DNA from: Apostichopus japonicus | Taxonomy: Eukaryota > Echinodermata > Holothuroidea > Aspidochirotida > Stichopodidae | Assembly (NCBI RefSeq): GCF_037975245.1 | Contig: NC_092561.1 | Location: 10,849,001-10,913,000 of the forward strand | DNA length: 64,000 bases | Direction: 5' to 3' | Shown here: in pieces, positions 12,505 through 23,300 of the stretch | Layout: each line of letters opens with the position of its first letter | How positions within the stretch are numbered: the first letter of the stretch is position 1 | Notes under the pieces: generated by a model | Told to the model about the DNA's origin: nothing | Databases searched by the model: none | The model's input: the letters and a program-made list of their open reading frames with translations, nothing else | Position numbers and translations under genes: made by a program

Positions 12505-12553
12505 GACCAACTAGACCGGTTTCTGCTCTCAAACTTTATAGGAGCTTCATCAG
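12505..12553 (-). ncRNA. Candidate degenerate hammerhead ribozyme core
   Basis: In order on the minus strand: CTGATGA (12547-12553), a possible stem II GCTC/GAGC, GAAAC (12519-12523), a short ACC/GGT stem III, and a GTC cleavage triplet (GGTC at 12505-12508). Penelope-like elements are known to carry hammerheads in their terminal repeats, and this lies 3' of the RT fragment. The closing pairs next to the core in stems I and II are A-A mismatches, so it may be dead or coincidental. Confidence 0.3.
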
Positions 12554-12637
12554 TAGTAGCCTTTGAATATTTTATATTCGACCTGGGCGTCTTGTTCTCA
12601 AAATGCATCTATTTTCTGTGCACGAGTTTTTATGGAC

Positions 12638-14676
12638 TCATAGTGCAGCTATAAGAGCATCTAAAAGAGCTTCGTGTGAACCTTGAGAGTCAGCTGATTC
12701 TTCGTTAGTATGAAACCTTGAGTTAACAAGTAAATCTTTGAGATTTTGGGCCCTTTTGTATGCTAGAATCGGTTCTTTTGGAAACAGTTTGGATAATTCC
12801 GCGTGCAGGGGCGTAGCGAGCGGGGGAGGGGTATGGGGGGTGTCACATTCCCCAATAATTTGGTCGCTGTCGGCAAATTTTGGGTCTGTCGGCAAAAGGA
12901 GAAAAGGTGAAGAGAGCGGAAAGGGAAGAAAGAAGGAAAGCTGAATAGAGAAAAGGAGAACGGGAGCTTCTTTATCGGTTATTTCGATTTTCCAGTTCTT
13001 CATCTGATAAACTCATTCACCAATCCAATCACCTGACGCCTGCAAGTTAAAAACCTCTCGGCAAATAACTGATAATGTCACGGCCGTCAGTATAGCTACT
13101 GTAGCCAGGCTCAGCTAGACGAGTGCAAGAATCGCCGGCAACTCAGTGAAAGAAATGGAATTAAAGGCTTCCGTATAGGCCGCAGCCCATGAGTCGTGCT
13201 ATCGTGTGACAACGTGTTGTTATTATCCTCTGTTCAGAATGACGTCATCGCAGATGTCATTGTTCTCCGTGGAAAACTTAAGGACACGGCTCACGAACTG
13301 TACGCTTGTATATCACTGAATGTTGTTATTTCTCATTACCGGAAAGTTTTCTGAACATTTTCATCACGAAGTTTCACTATTTCAACGATCGGTGAAAGAG
13401 AAAACACAGTTCGATAATTGGTCCCAATTAATTCTTCTTCTGCCGACTGCCATAAAAATAATATCGAAATGGAAATTCTACGGTGCCAAATTTGACTTAA
13501 AATATGCACCAGATTGCATCTAAGGACGTTTCAAAACTAAAAATTTTCCAAAGGGGAGGGGGTGTCCCCATTTCAGTCACCACTTCCAGATCCGTCGGCA
13601 AATCAAATCCTCCACACCCCCCAACAAAAAAACCTTCGCTTCGCCCCTGTCCGCGTGTTGCGAGATTAAGTGCCAATGTTTCAAAAGTACATTTTTCAAG
13701 TGCGTGGTTTTGATATGGGGTGTATAGGTAAGCTGGAACACCATTGGTGGTTCATTTTGTTTAGGTTTGGTAGTGAGGTATTGCCCACGGTTTTCAAATT
13801 TTATGCCTTTCGTGGCTGAGGCAATTTCCTCTTTCTTATAGTTACGGAGTAACAGTTTCTCTGTGAACGCATTCTTTTTCTGTAAGAACTCAGTCTCATT
13901 GTTACATAGACGTGCGTATCGTAAGACTTCCCCTTTAATGAAGCCTTTAAAATTAGCAATTGGGTGTGCAGAGTTTCTGTCGAGGTATTGGAAGGTTTCC
14001 GTGGGTTTGGTGTAGACTTTGGTGTCTAATAACCCATTGGTTTCAAACCTTGGACCTTTGAAGATTTTCAAATCTAGGTATGTTACCTCGGTGTGTAATA
14101 TTTCTACCGTAAACTTTAAGAAGCGGTGAATTTCATTCAACCTGTTTACTAGTTGTTCAAGTTCCAGAGGTGAACCGTCGTAAAGCAATAGAATTTCATC
14201 TCTATAGCGGAGCCATTTTAAGATTTTATTATCTGTCGGTAAAATCTGGTTTTCCAGTCTATGTATGACGATATCACAGATTTCCGGAGAGGCTTGGCTA
14301 CCCATGGCGCAACCGATCTTTTGTAGATAGAATTGGTTATTGAACTCGAAACAGTTTCTTGTTAAAAATAAGTTCAATTAGTTTGCGCATGGATATGGAA
14401 GATATTTTATTTATTCCATATTCGTTTTTTCCGCCTTTTCATAGACTTCATGACATATATCTAATGCCTCCTCTTGGGGAGTATTGGTATACATGGCGAC
14501 GACATCGAGTGTAGCAAGTACTACTGCTTTTGGTAACGGGGTGGCTTCCACAATTTTCAGAATGTGATTTGTGTCTTTCACATAGGTGCTTTGTTTTAAT
14601 ACAATAGGAAGCAAGAAATAGTCCACAAATTCCGATATTTTTTTGGTCGGTGATCCGTTTCCGCTTATTATCGGGC
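12638..14676 (-). pseudogene. Penelope-like reverse transcriptase, truncated and interrupted
   Basis: Reading leftwards from 14676: RPIISGNGSPTKKISEFVD, then TLDVVAMYTNTP (palm motif A), then a TAA (near 14411) and a frame change. Next come GCAMGSQASPEICD (motif B), RYRDEILLLYDG (motif C), TYLDLKIF, and YTKPTETFQYLDRNSAHP. The thumb region ends HWHLIS. The reading resumes after the nested element with LFPKEPILAYKRAQNLKDLL (12700s) and stops at 12638. Motif C has RDE where active enzymes have two Asp. The start of the RT domain and the endonuclease are missing. No function is expected. Confidence 0.85.
12806..13649. mobile_element. hAT-like MITE nested in the Penelope-like element
   Basis: 844 bp, flanked by a perfect 8-bp duplication TCCGCGTG (12798-12805 and 13650-13657). 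Ends are CAGGGGCGTAGCGAGC and CTTCGCTTCGCCCCTG. It cuts the RT coding sequence between HWHLIS and LFPKEPIL, so it is the youngest layer. Long G and C runs follow each end. No transposase is encoded. Confidence 0.9.
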
Positions 14677-15135
14677 CCTCCCTTAAAAATACTTCAGGTT
14701 CTTGGCGACTACGTTGCGTTAGATAGTGTAAAACCGCCTACACCCCCCTTTCATTAATAAGTATATCATAATTATCTCATTGAATATATCTTATTTTATG
14801 TTTTTTCTTGGGGTGAATCTGGTGTCATAATTTTCGCGCAAAAGAAAAAACGAATCGACGCAATAATAGTGTATCCATTGTACATGCACTGTTGAGCGTT
14901 GTTAAATATGTGTCTATCGAGAAAAAATATGTGCCCCAAAAAGCGTGTCTGCAACGTTTCTGGTTTTTCTAGTTTTTGGCGAAATGTTTCACCATTTTGC
15001 ATCTAAACACTCACAATTAACCAAAAATTTCCAAGGGGGAGGGGTTGTCCCCCTCCCCCAGGACGCAGATCACTAAAGTGCTACCATCGGGATGTCGGCC
15101 CCCCCCCCTTTCTCAAAATCCTGGATCCGCCCCTG

Positions 15136-17390
15136 TTAATGGAAATAACGTCCGAATATTGTTACCTAAGAATATATTAACCCTTCAATACTTGAACACC
15201 AAGAGTTACAAGGATGATGCCTATCAAAGAAAATATGCAAAGGAATGAAAACAGAAAACAATGTCATTATTAGACTTGCCCAAAGTCTGAAATCTTGTGG
15301 ATGAATGAATTCCATTTTCAACTCTAATACCTCTCAAAAATGCATTTTCTCAGCTCTTTGAAGGAGTAGCTCATCACAAGCATCTTCATCGCAATGTTAA
15401 CTCTTGGAGTGTATTTCGTTAATACTTATTTTACACTGACGGTATTTTCTGTTTGTTTGGGATCAAAAGATTTTGATTTGATTACCTCTTGTTTAGATTT
15501 GATTTGATTTGATTGGCAGAAAGTTTGCGGCTGGGTGGAACCGACATTATGTGATTAAGACCTTCAGTAAATGTTTTCAGCATAATGAGATAAAGGGTTT
15601 GAATTGTTTTCTGTGGTTATTTCTCTCTCTATGTTTACAACAAATTTGGCTTCTATTTTAGCACAGATGTTCGGGTTAAGAAAACTAATGTATAACCTTT
15701 CTGCCAAATTGTGGTATCAACATTTATAGCGGTATTTAACATTACACAGGGAGTTGATTAAATGATAATAGATCTATAACGTTATACCAAAGAAGATACA
15801 CGATCTAAAAGCTTCAAGTATACGAAACCTCAGCTTAAAGTTGCAATGTATGCGCGCAGTTGTTGGTGGATCTACCGGCATGATAACAACGTTTATATAA
15901 TAACACGTTCATGTTTGTATTCATTTATAGTTAAAAATTTAAAGAAAGGAAAACAATTACACATCGATTTGATTCAAAGGGTGGGTATGAGGGAGGGGGT
16001 GGGGTACTGACATTTTTCTCTATCACCATCTGAGCCCTCAGTAAAACGCCAAGGAAATACAATATTCTTGTGAAACGGTTCCGTTAAACCTCATTGGTCG
16101 TGTGGGCAGTCGAGGCCCTTAACACTATATATGAACTTGCGTTTACAATAATATTGGCTCATATCATGTGGCATATTTACTGCGACACCGTTTGCCAGCC
16201 CCATACGAATAGCATGGACAAATCATTGACGTCAAATAGTTGCAGCACTTATATCCAAAAACATTAACTCACCTTTCTACAAATAATAATAGTCCAATTG
16301 ACTATATAGTGATTGTGTTACAAAGACTTTCCTTATTCGAATAATTTATGCTGATGTGTTTAAATTACTTTTAAATACAAAGAAATCGTTGAAAATGTGT
16401 TTGTTTCTTTTCACAATTGTACTTGCAAATGCGACATATGAAATTTAATATAGAACCAATATACATAATGTATGTATGTGTGCTGCAGATTTAACAAAAT
16501 CTTTACCATTACTTTTGAAAGTCTTAATTTAAAAAAAATAATAATTATGCTGATATGTGAAATTACTTGTTCATTAAACGAATTCGTTGAAAATGTGTGT
16601 TTGTTTCTTTTTACAATTGTACTTGCAAATGCGTCATATGAAATGTAATATCCAATTCACATAATGTGTGTTTGTGTGTTACAGATTTCACCAAATCTGT
16701 ATTATTACTTGAATAGAGTGGCACGCATAAATTAAAATATTTACATATAAAAGCAAAATTGAAAGCCTTAATTTCAAAAATTTGACTTGTAAATGCTTAC
16801 TCAACGAATTTTGATAACAACGCAATTGAAGGTAAAATGCGTGTGTACAGATTATGTATAGTCGTAACGTTTTACTGACAAGTGTTACTTATATGTGTCC
16901 ATAGAAAATGCACAATTGGACTTCAAAGTACGTTTTACGAAAACAAATAGTAATTAGTTTTTAACTAAGGCTAGTCAGCTTGACTTTTCATAAATATTGC
17001 TTATTTGCGCCCTCTGTTTTCATGACATGTATAGACTAGTTTATTTTGCTAATTGCTAATATAGAAATAACACAAATTATTGAATGTGACCCAGAATTGC
17101 GGGTCGCGAAAATTTTTCTGTGGATCGATGGATTTTTCCAGATGTCGGAAAATTTATTTCAGAGCTTGCTTGCCTTGATAGTCCAAGCTTTCATCAATTC
17201 TGAGCATCGATATAAAGGAGTGGAATTTGGTCAGGGTGAGGAGAGGTGTCTGGGTGGGTCGTGGCTCAGTCCTAGTAGAAACTCCCATGTCTTGGACATA
17301 ATGTTTATAGTATTTGACATTTCTGTTTCTTTTAATTGACTGTTTTAGCCTAATTTGTAGTGTGTCGATATCTGTTTGTAACCCAAAATT
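15136..17390. repeat. Diverged lectin-flank remnants and a 197-bp tandem duplication
   Basis: About 15520-15660 is a diverged copy of the unit-1 stretch 9478-9640 ('ttggcagaaagt.tgcggctgggtgg'), with GATTT repeats just before it. About 16349-16545 and 16548-16715 are two diverged tandem copies sharing 'gttgaaaatgtg..tttgtttctttt' and 'acaattgtacttgcaaatgcg'. About 17100-17230 weakly resembles 7578-7740. No gene was recognised. Confidence 0.55.
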
Positions 17391-17399
17391 TTAAACTTT

Positions 17400-20300
17400 A
17401 AACGAAACTTTTGATTCGAAATAAACATCACATTTGCTAAAATTACAGCGCAAAATTGAAATAATTGACAAACGAAAATATGTTAAATTAAAATGTTTAT
17501 GAGTGTAGTCGATTATTGTCACCTCAAAAATGAAGCAAACCAATTTCGCGGAACCGTGACTAATGCAATTCAACAGATTGAAAAGCAAGCACTGCAGTAA
17601 ATCGTCGATGATCTTTTTTATTTGAATAACGTCTTAAAAACCGCCCTCTTTTGATTTATTCTATCTGTTTGAAAGTACTTTTCAATCTGGGTTTCTGTTT
17701 CTTCTCTTTATAATTTTATTGTATTGACTTTGCCAGAGAGAGATTGGTTTAGTTTTGTCTAATTAATAAGCATTTTTCAAACGCATTTTGTAACTGTTTA
17801 CTTGTTTCTTATCTTTTCATTTGCTATCGATTTAACACATTTCTAATTTTAAATTCGATAAGTATGATTTTGAATTTTAAATTTTAAATTGCAAATTAAA
17901 AGTTTTTTTTATATAAAATAGTTGCTTGATTAGGCAATATATTCAATATTTTTTGACAACATACTTTGACTTTGCATTAATTATTCGCAGTAATGGATTC
18001 CCATAGTACTTCTGGCTTGATGACAAATGGTGGCTAATACGTAGTCCAGCTAATTAACACCTTATAGCGTTTTACGTGCGATATCTGTTGTCTAGGGGTA
18101 TTTATATATTGTGACAAAGTTCACACTGTGATATTTACTGGTCAGTTCAAAGCACGAATTTGGCGATCGAATGATGTAAGTTTAACGGACAGATGATGGG
18201 TGACGATCAAAAGACATCCTTAATATTGACACTGCAAAGTCCCTTTAGGCCCCGATACTTTGTGTATATTCCTCCCTGCTGCATGGCTGCTCCCTCCTCT
18301 CATCTCTCAACGTCCACCAAAAGAGGATGGTGCGCAACAACCGAAAATAATATATAGCGAGAAGATCGCAATGTAGGAAGATTTCACCTATAACTCGACC
18401 GAGTCTTTGTCTGCAGGGGCGTATCTATAGACTTCTTTTCTTGAGAGGCGTCGATGCTTTTCTAGGTTGGCAGTCTAGCACCGACCCCCCCCCCCCCCGC
18501 CCTCCGTGGCTACGCCACTGCTTGTCTATCTCAAAGTTTATGGTATTCCTGAAGCCACAGGTGTAGGTGTTCACAAAACTGTCCACACTATAAGTTTGCC
18601 TTATGTAGCATATACGTTATTGCTCTGCGTATCTTACAGTTTCCTCCCACAAGTCCGTATTTTCACCTTTTTTCCACCCCGTACCGAATCAAACGTTATT
18701 GACCACATTGAAGGTTACCATTGAAATTCGTACCAATAAGTTGAATTAATGAACACGAAGCAAATCGTACACCTTTCCTTGGTGTTTTTTGGGTTGTGCA
18801 AAGGTCGGTTCACCCGGGTGTTTTCTCAATGCAAAAACAGACTTGCCCGGATCCGACCCGATTTATACAGGGATTTTTTTTAAGGGAATCTGACGGAATC
18901 ACGAATTTATTTGCTACTCCCCGGTTAAATATCGTTTAATACTATTATCTGTTTAATATATTGTGATCAGTAATGAACCATGCGTATATACTTTAGGAAA
19001 GTGTAGAGATTCCACTTCGTTTTTCGGGAGATAAATGTATAAATGCTGCTGTCATTGTGCAGCGTTAACGTCATTGCTGCAATTAGTGTTTATGGAACCT
19101 ATAATATTGTAGAGTTAACGTGTAAACGCTGATTCTCTAATATGTTTCAGAGCACTATCTTGTTTCAGCTGGATTTTGCCGAATTCTCCCTATTTGATCC
19201 CTTTTTTTAATGCGTGGGGGGGGGGGGGGTTGGAGAAAATCCCTGTTTTGTGAGACACATGTTGTCAGGTCTGCAAATCAATAAAGACCAAGATATACTG
19301 GAATAATAAAGAATAACAGTTTTTGGAAATTGTTGTATATCCATAGAGGTGCAGTTTTATTCAAAATGGAGAAATAGTTTCCATAGGTTGACAGCTATAA
19401 ATAAATGATAATGTTTCATTACTTGTGTGATAGGAGTATCATTTAGTTTAACTTTAGTATTTAATATATTTAAAATAAAAGGCATAAGCCTACAATTAAC
19501 TGCAGCATGGAGCTACCAAGCTGCAATGAGACTCCTCTATACCTCTATCTCATAGTAAACTGTACATTCGCTTCCCGCTCATAAAATGTTACGGGATTAA
19601 GCCCATGACGCAAATGAATGTTAGATACATACATCGTGGTCGACATCTATAAATCGAGAGAAGCTTTCAGATGATAATGGTTTAATATAATTGTTTTGTA
19701 TTACAGGGCACGGTTTTCAACATTTGGAGTCAGTGCTTCAGAGACTGTCTGATATTTTCCATCATTTATTATAACACGAACAAAAAGAACAAGAAAAAAG
19801 GCAGAAGAGAGGCTGTGGTGAGAAGTATATATATCGTTAAGTCCAGGCTAATTCGGTGTTTCTACAAGGCGATCTTACAAATAAAACCGTATGTATTGGT
19901 GCATGTCCAATCATTCCACTTGCCTAAGTCACTATCTTTTGGCTTCCAGATGCTTCCGCAGTCCTGGACACCATAATAATTGTTTGGCTGACTTGGCCAC
20001 CAGTCTGTAAATGCCGGGACAGAGCCATCTACTCCGACAAATATTCCTTCCTCATCTCGATCACTGTAACCGATCCACACGGACTGAAAGAGAAAACGTA
20101 AACATGTAACGAATGCCAAGATTTCAGTCCACGGTTATCCAGTATTTCCTGGCCTATACATAGATCTTACGTAGGGATTTTACAGACCCGTTCTTAGACC
20201 ATTAAGGCGTACCGTTTATGGTATGTATTTTACATGTATTGACACCTGGGCAAGTCTAGGTAAGTATGACATCATCAGGCTAATTGTGCTTGGATTGTTA
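17400..20300. repeat. Segmental duplication block, 5' flank of unit 2
   Basis: Direct homology to about 54555-59500, with extra sequence there, and inverted homology from about 17640-18790 to 53270-54360. Landmarks: 'gacgatcaaaagacatcct', 'aggccccgatactttgtgt', 'ctgctgcatggctgctccct' and 'ttcctgaagccacagg'. A 107-bp piece at 18414-18520 bounded by CAGGGGCGT and ACGCCACTG includes a C15 run absent from the 53.6-kb copy. Nothing here is coding except lectin exon 3. Confidence 0.75.
19765..19770 (-). terminator. Poly(A) signal of lectin copy 2
   Basis: AATAAA on the minus strand about 92 bp past the stop codon. Kept in copy 3 at 58992-58997 at the same distance. Confidence 0.6.
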
Positions 20301-23300
20301 ACGTATTCTTCTTTATTTACATTACTTTTCATTTCCTTGATAAACATCAGTCTTGTCAATGCCGATGCTTGATTTTAGCAGTGATAATATGAGCAATAAC
20401 GAGGACTCTATTAGCGCAGCTGAGCTATAGCGATCATGCCATTCTGCCGAAATTCTGTCACTTTGGCCACCGTGTTTGAATGACTGCCATTTCGTAATTT
20501 TCATTCGATTTGGCTAGAATTTCGTAAGTAGTTTGTGTGAGTTAAGTTTCCATACATGCGTTCACATTTTGTCCACATAGTTTGTCAATTTGAAGGTCAT
20601 TTGTGGTCACGAGAGGTCTTTTCTGCAAACGTAAAATTATGCTACTCCTCCTAGAGCGTTTGTACAAATCTGCTGACATGTTGTTGATATAAAGTTTGAA
20701 TGGTGGTGAACCAAAGTTGTTCAGGAAAAGTATTTTTGTCGTCTTGATGGCCCAATACAAGGCCTTCTGGAGAGTTTTCAGTTATGATAAAATGTACGCC
20801 ACAGATCATATGCAATGATCATTAAATTTGTTTTTCAACTTTTTTTCGGGACTAACAAGGAGCGGTTCATATACACCGTACAGTAGTTATGGCTAATATA
20901 TTACCGTTGAAATCAGCCCATTTCGGGAAAAAGTCACCGGATTTCAGGATATGTAGCGGCGCAATGAGCGGAAATTCATTTCTGACAGTCATTTGACGTC
21001 AACTTGCTCAAAGGTGAAAACGCTGTGACCACCATAGCTAAGGAAATGTAACCTTGACAAGTTGTCTGCTTACATTAGAAGGTGTCATTTTGATTATAAA
21101 TGTATCAATTTTTGTGAAGGAAAAGGTCAATGGTTTCTGCAGAACTCATATAAACAAAAGTTTCTCATGATATCTTACAATGATAACATTGGCTCATACT
21201 CTGTTATAATGAAGTCATCCATTCAAACCTCAATACAGTTCTGCATTACATTTATCTTTATTTTTGTTTCTTTTTCAAAACAAATGTTTAGAACTTTATA
21301 ACATTGTAACAAACGATGTCTGCTAAGAAGGAGCATAGACAAGGAAAATGGAGACGAGAAGGTTCAAAAGGAAATGACGCCGTTATCCCATTAAACTGCT
21401 CAGAAATATTGTCAATCAAAACAAATTTTCTCAAATAGAAGCTTAGCTGAGCTATTGAAGTGTTGCTGCTCTTGGTCTTTTATTATCAACACTGTTTATG
21501 TTCACGTTGAAAATATGAAAAGAAAAACAAAGACCAAGTGACAGGTTTCACCCCCTAGTGGCACTATGACATCACAAGTTGACAAAATGGCGGCTCCTGA
21601 CACGACTTGAAAACCCTGATATATAGGCATATCTCCTAGACAAAGTAAGATATCTCAGCTTTTTGATGAGATGTAAGTTCGCATGTATCACAGTAAAGTT
21701 GAACTGTGTGGTTTCTTCGTCTTCAGTAAATAGTGCATAGTTGATAAGATATATGTATAATCAAATTTCATGAAAATTCAATTAGCTATTTACTATACAG
21801 TACCAGTCTTGTCTCACAAATACTAGTATGGTGACAATTACACAACCTTAAAGGAGACACAAACCCACCCATCATTGTTTGTCTATGTGATAGATCATAT
21901 CTGTGATGAATAAATTCCCCTTACAGTTAAGAAATAAATAATTCCATTTGGGAGATTCTAAAAATTTAATGTTTTTTTTTTACACAACGGAAGGTTACTG
22001 AGACTTCACCAAGTCTAAATATGACACCAACGAACCGCATGTGCTTCAACTTGTTGTTTTTGATGATTTTTCGCTATTTATTATGTTTCTTTCCTGTAAT
22101 GGAGGAGGGTTTTAAAATTGCTGAATCTAAGACAATGAAGGTCTTAATCTTAGCATGAACTAATAATGACATTGGTGTAATTGTCAATACTATGAATATT
22201 TTACCTTGAAAATATGAAAATAAAATAAATATATATTGAACGATTTTAGAACAAGTTTTCATTACAAACTTGGAAAGGGATACTTTTCATTATCAAAAAG
22301 GGGTACTTCTAATTTACGAAAACGGGAAACTTGAAGTTTTCCCAAAACTGAGAGAAATCGTACCGGTTCCGTCTCCATTGTAAATGTTCACCCGATACTC
22401 ATAGCTAGTACAGTAACTACTGCTCATGTTCCACGACCGTGCATCAGTAACTACTGCGCTGTGTTCGCAACCGTGACGGTAACATGTGTTACAGGTGGCA
22501 CAGTAATTACTGCATAGCTGTTACACGTTCCCATGGAAGACAAAGAAATGCGCGACTGGACAAGGAGTCTATGAGTATTTGACGTGGTAAACTCTTGCTA
22601 TATTAAGGCCTAATTTAGACGTGGAGCTACCCATAAGGATAATCTAGGTCCCCCCTCCCCCACCTCTATCTATTTGAGACTTGCGCACTATCACCTGTCC
22701 GTGAAGAATGTTTCAAATCAAATGGATTCACTAATACGATTAGAAAAAAGTTAGGCTACCATTTGAGTCTCGCGTGCAGTATAAAACTAGGGAGTAGTCT
22801 TCGTTACCCAGCCGCCGGTTCGGACTCTTAAGTTCAACGTGTAACAGCTTTGCAGTAATTACTGTGCCACCTGTAACACATGTTACCGTGTTGCGAACAC
22901 AGCGCAATAGTTACTGATGCACGGTTGTGGAACATGAACAGTAGTTACTGTACTAGCTATGAGTATCGGGTGAAATGTTACTCACCTGTTGTTCTGAGGC
23001 AGGTTTATCAGGTCTCATGGTCTTCCAAAAGTCATTCACGAAATCATTTTCATCGCTAGACTCAATCGTTGTCAGGTGTCCTTTTACTCCGGAGGTACTA
23101 AACGTTTGGCAAAAAGTCTCCGCGTCCATCCATGTCCGTAACGGGTCATTGAAAAACCTTTTACAAATAATTAAGATAGGATACTTTATAACCACTACGG
23201 TGATAGAGTTAATAAACAGGGCGGGGTTTTAATTTTAAGTTTTAATTTGAAGTAATAATGCAAACATGACTTAAATTAACGTGAGAACGTCTTAGTTTCA

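Larger units (their letters stand above)
12314..14758 (-). mobile_element. Penelope-like retroelement with inverted flanks
   Basis: Inserted in the hAT-like shell with a perfect 19-bp target duplication (12295-12313 and 14759-14777). Both ends carry an inverted copy of about 80 bp, readable as 'gtgtaggcggttttacac' near 12327 and as its complement near 14740. Without the nested 844-bp element and its 8-bp duplication it is about 1.6 kb. It encodes only part of a Penelope-type reverse transcriptase, and no GIY-YIG endonuclease was seen. One terminal repeat in inverted orientation is a known feature of Penelope-like insertions. Confidence 0.8.
12008..15135. mobile_element. hAT-like non-autonomous element, outer shell of nest
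   Basis: Terminal inverted repeats CAGGGGCGGATCCAGGGGG (left) and its complement ending in ATCCGCCCCTG (right), each followed inward by a long C or G run. The flanking TTAAT occurs on both sides (12003-12007 and 15136-15140), shorter than the 8 bp expected for hAT. Removing the nested Penelope-like insertion leaves about 660 bp with no coding capacity, so it is a MITE-type element. Confidence 0.75.
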
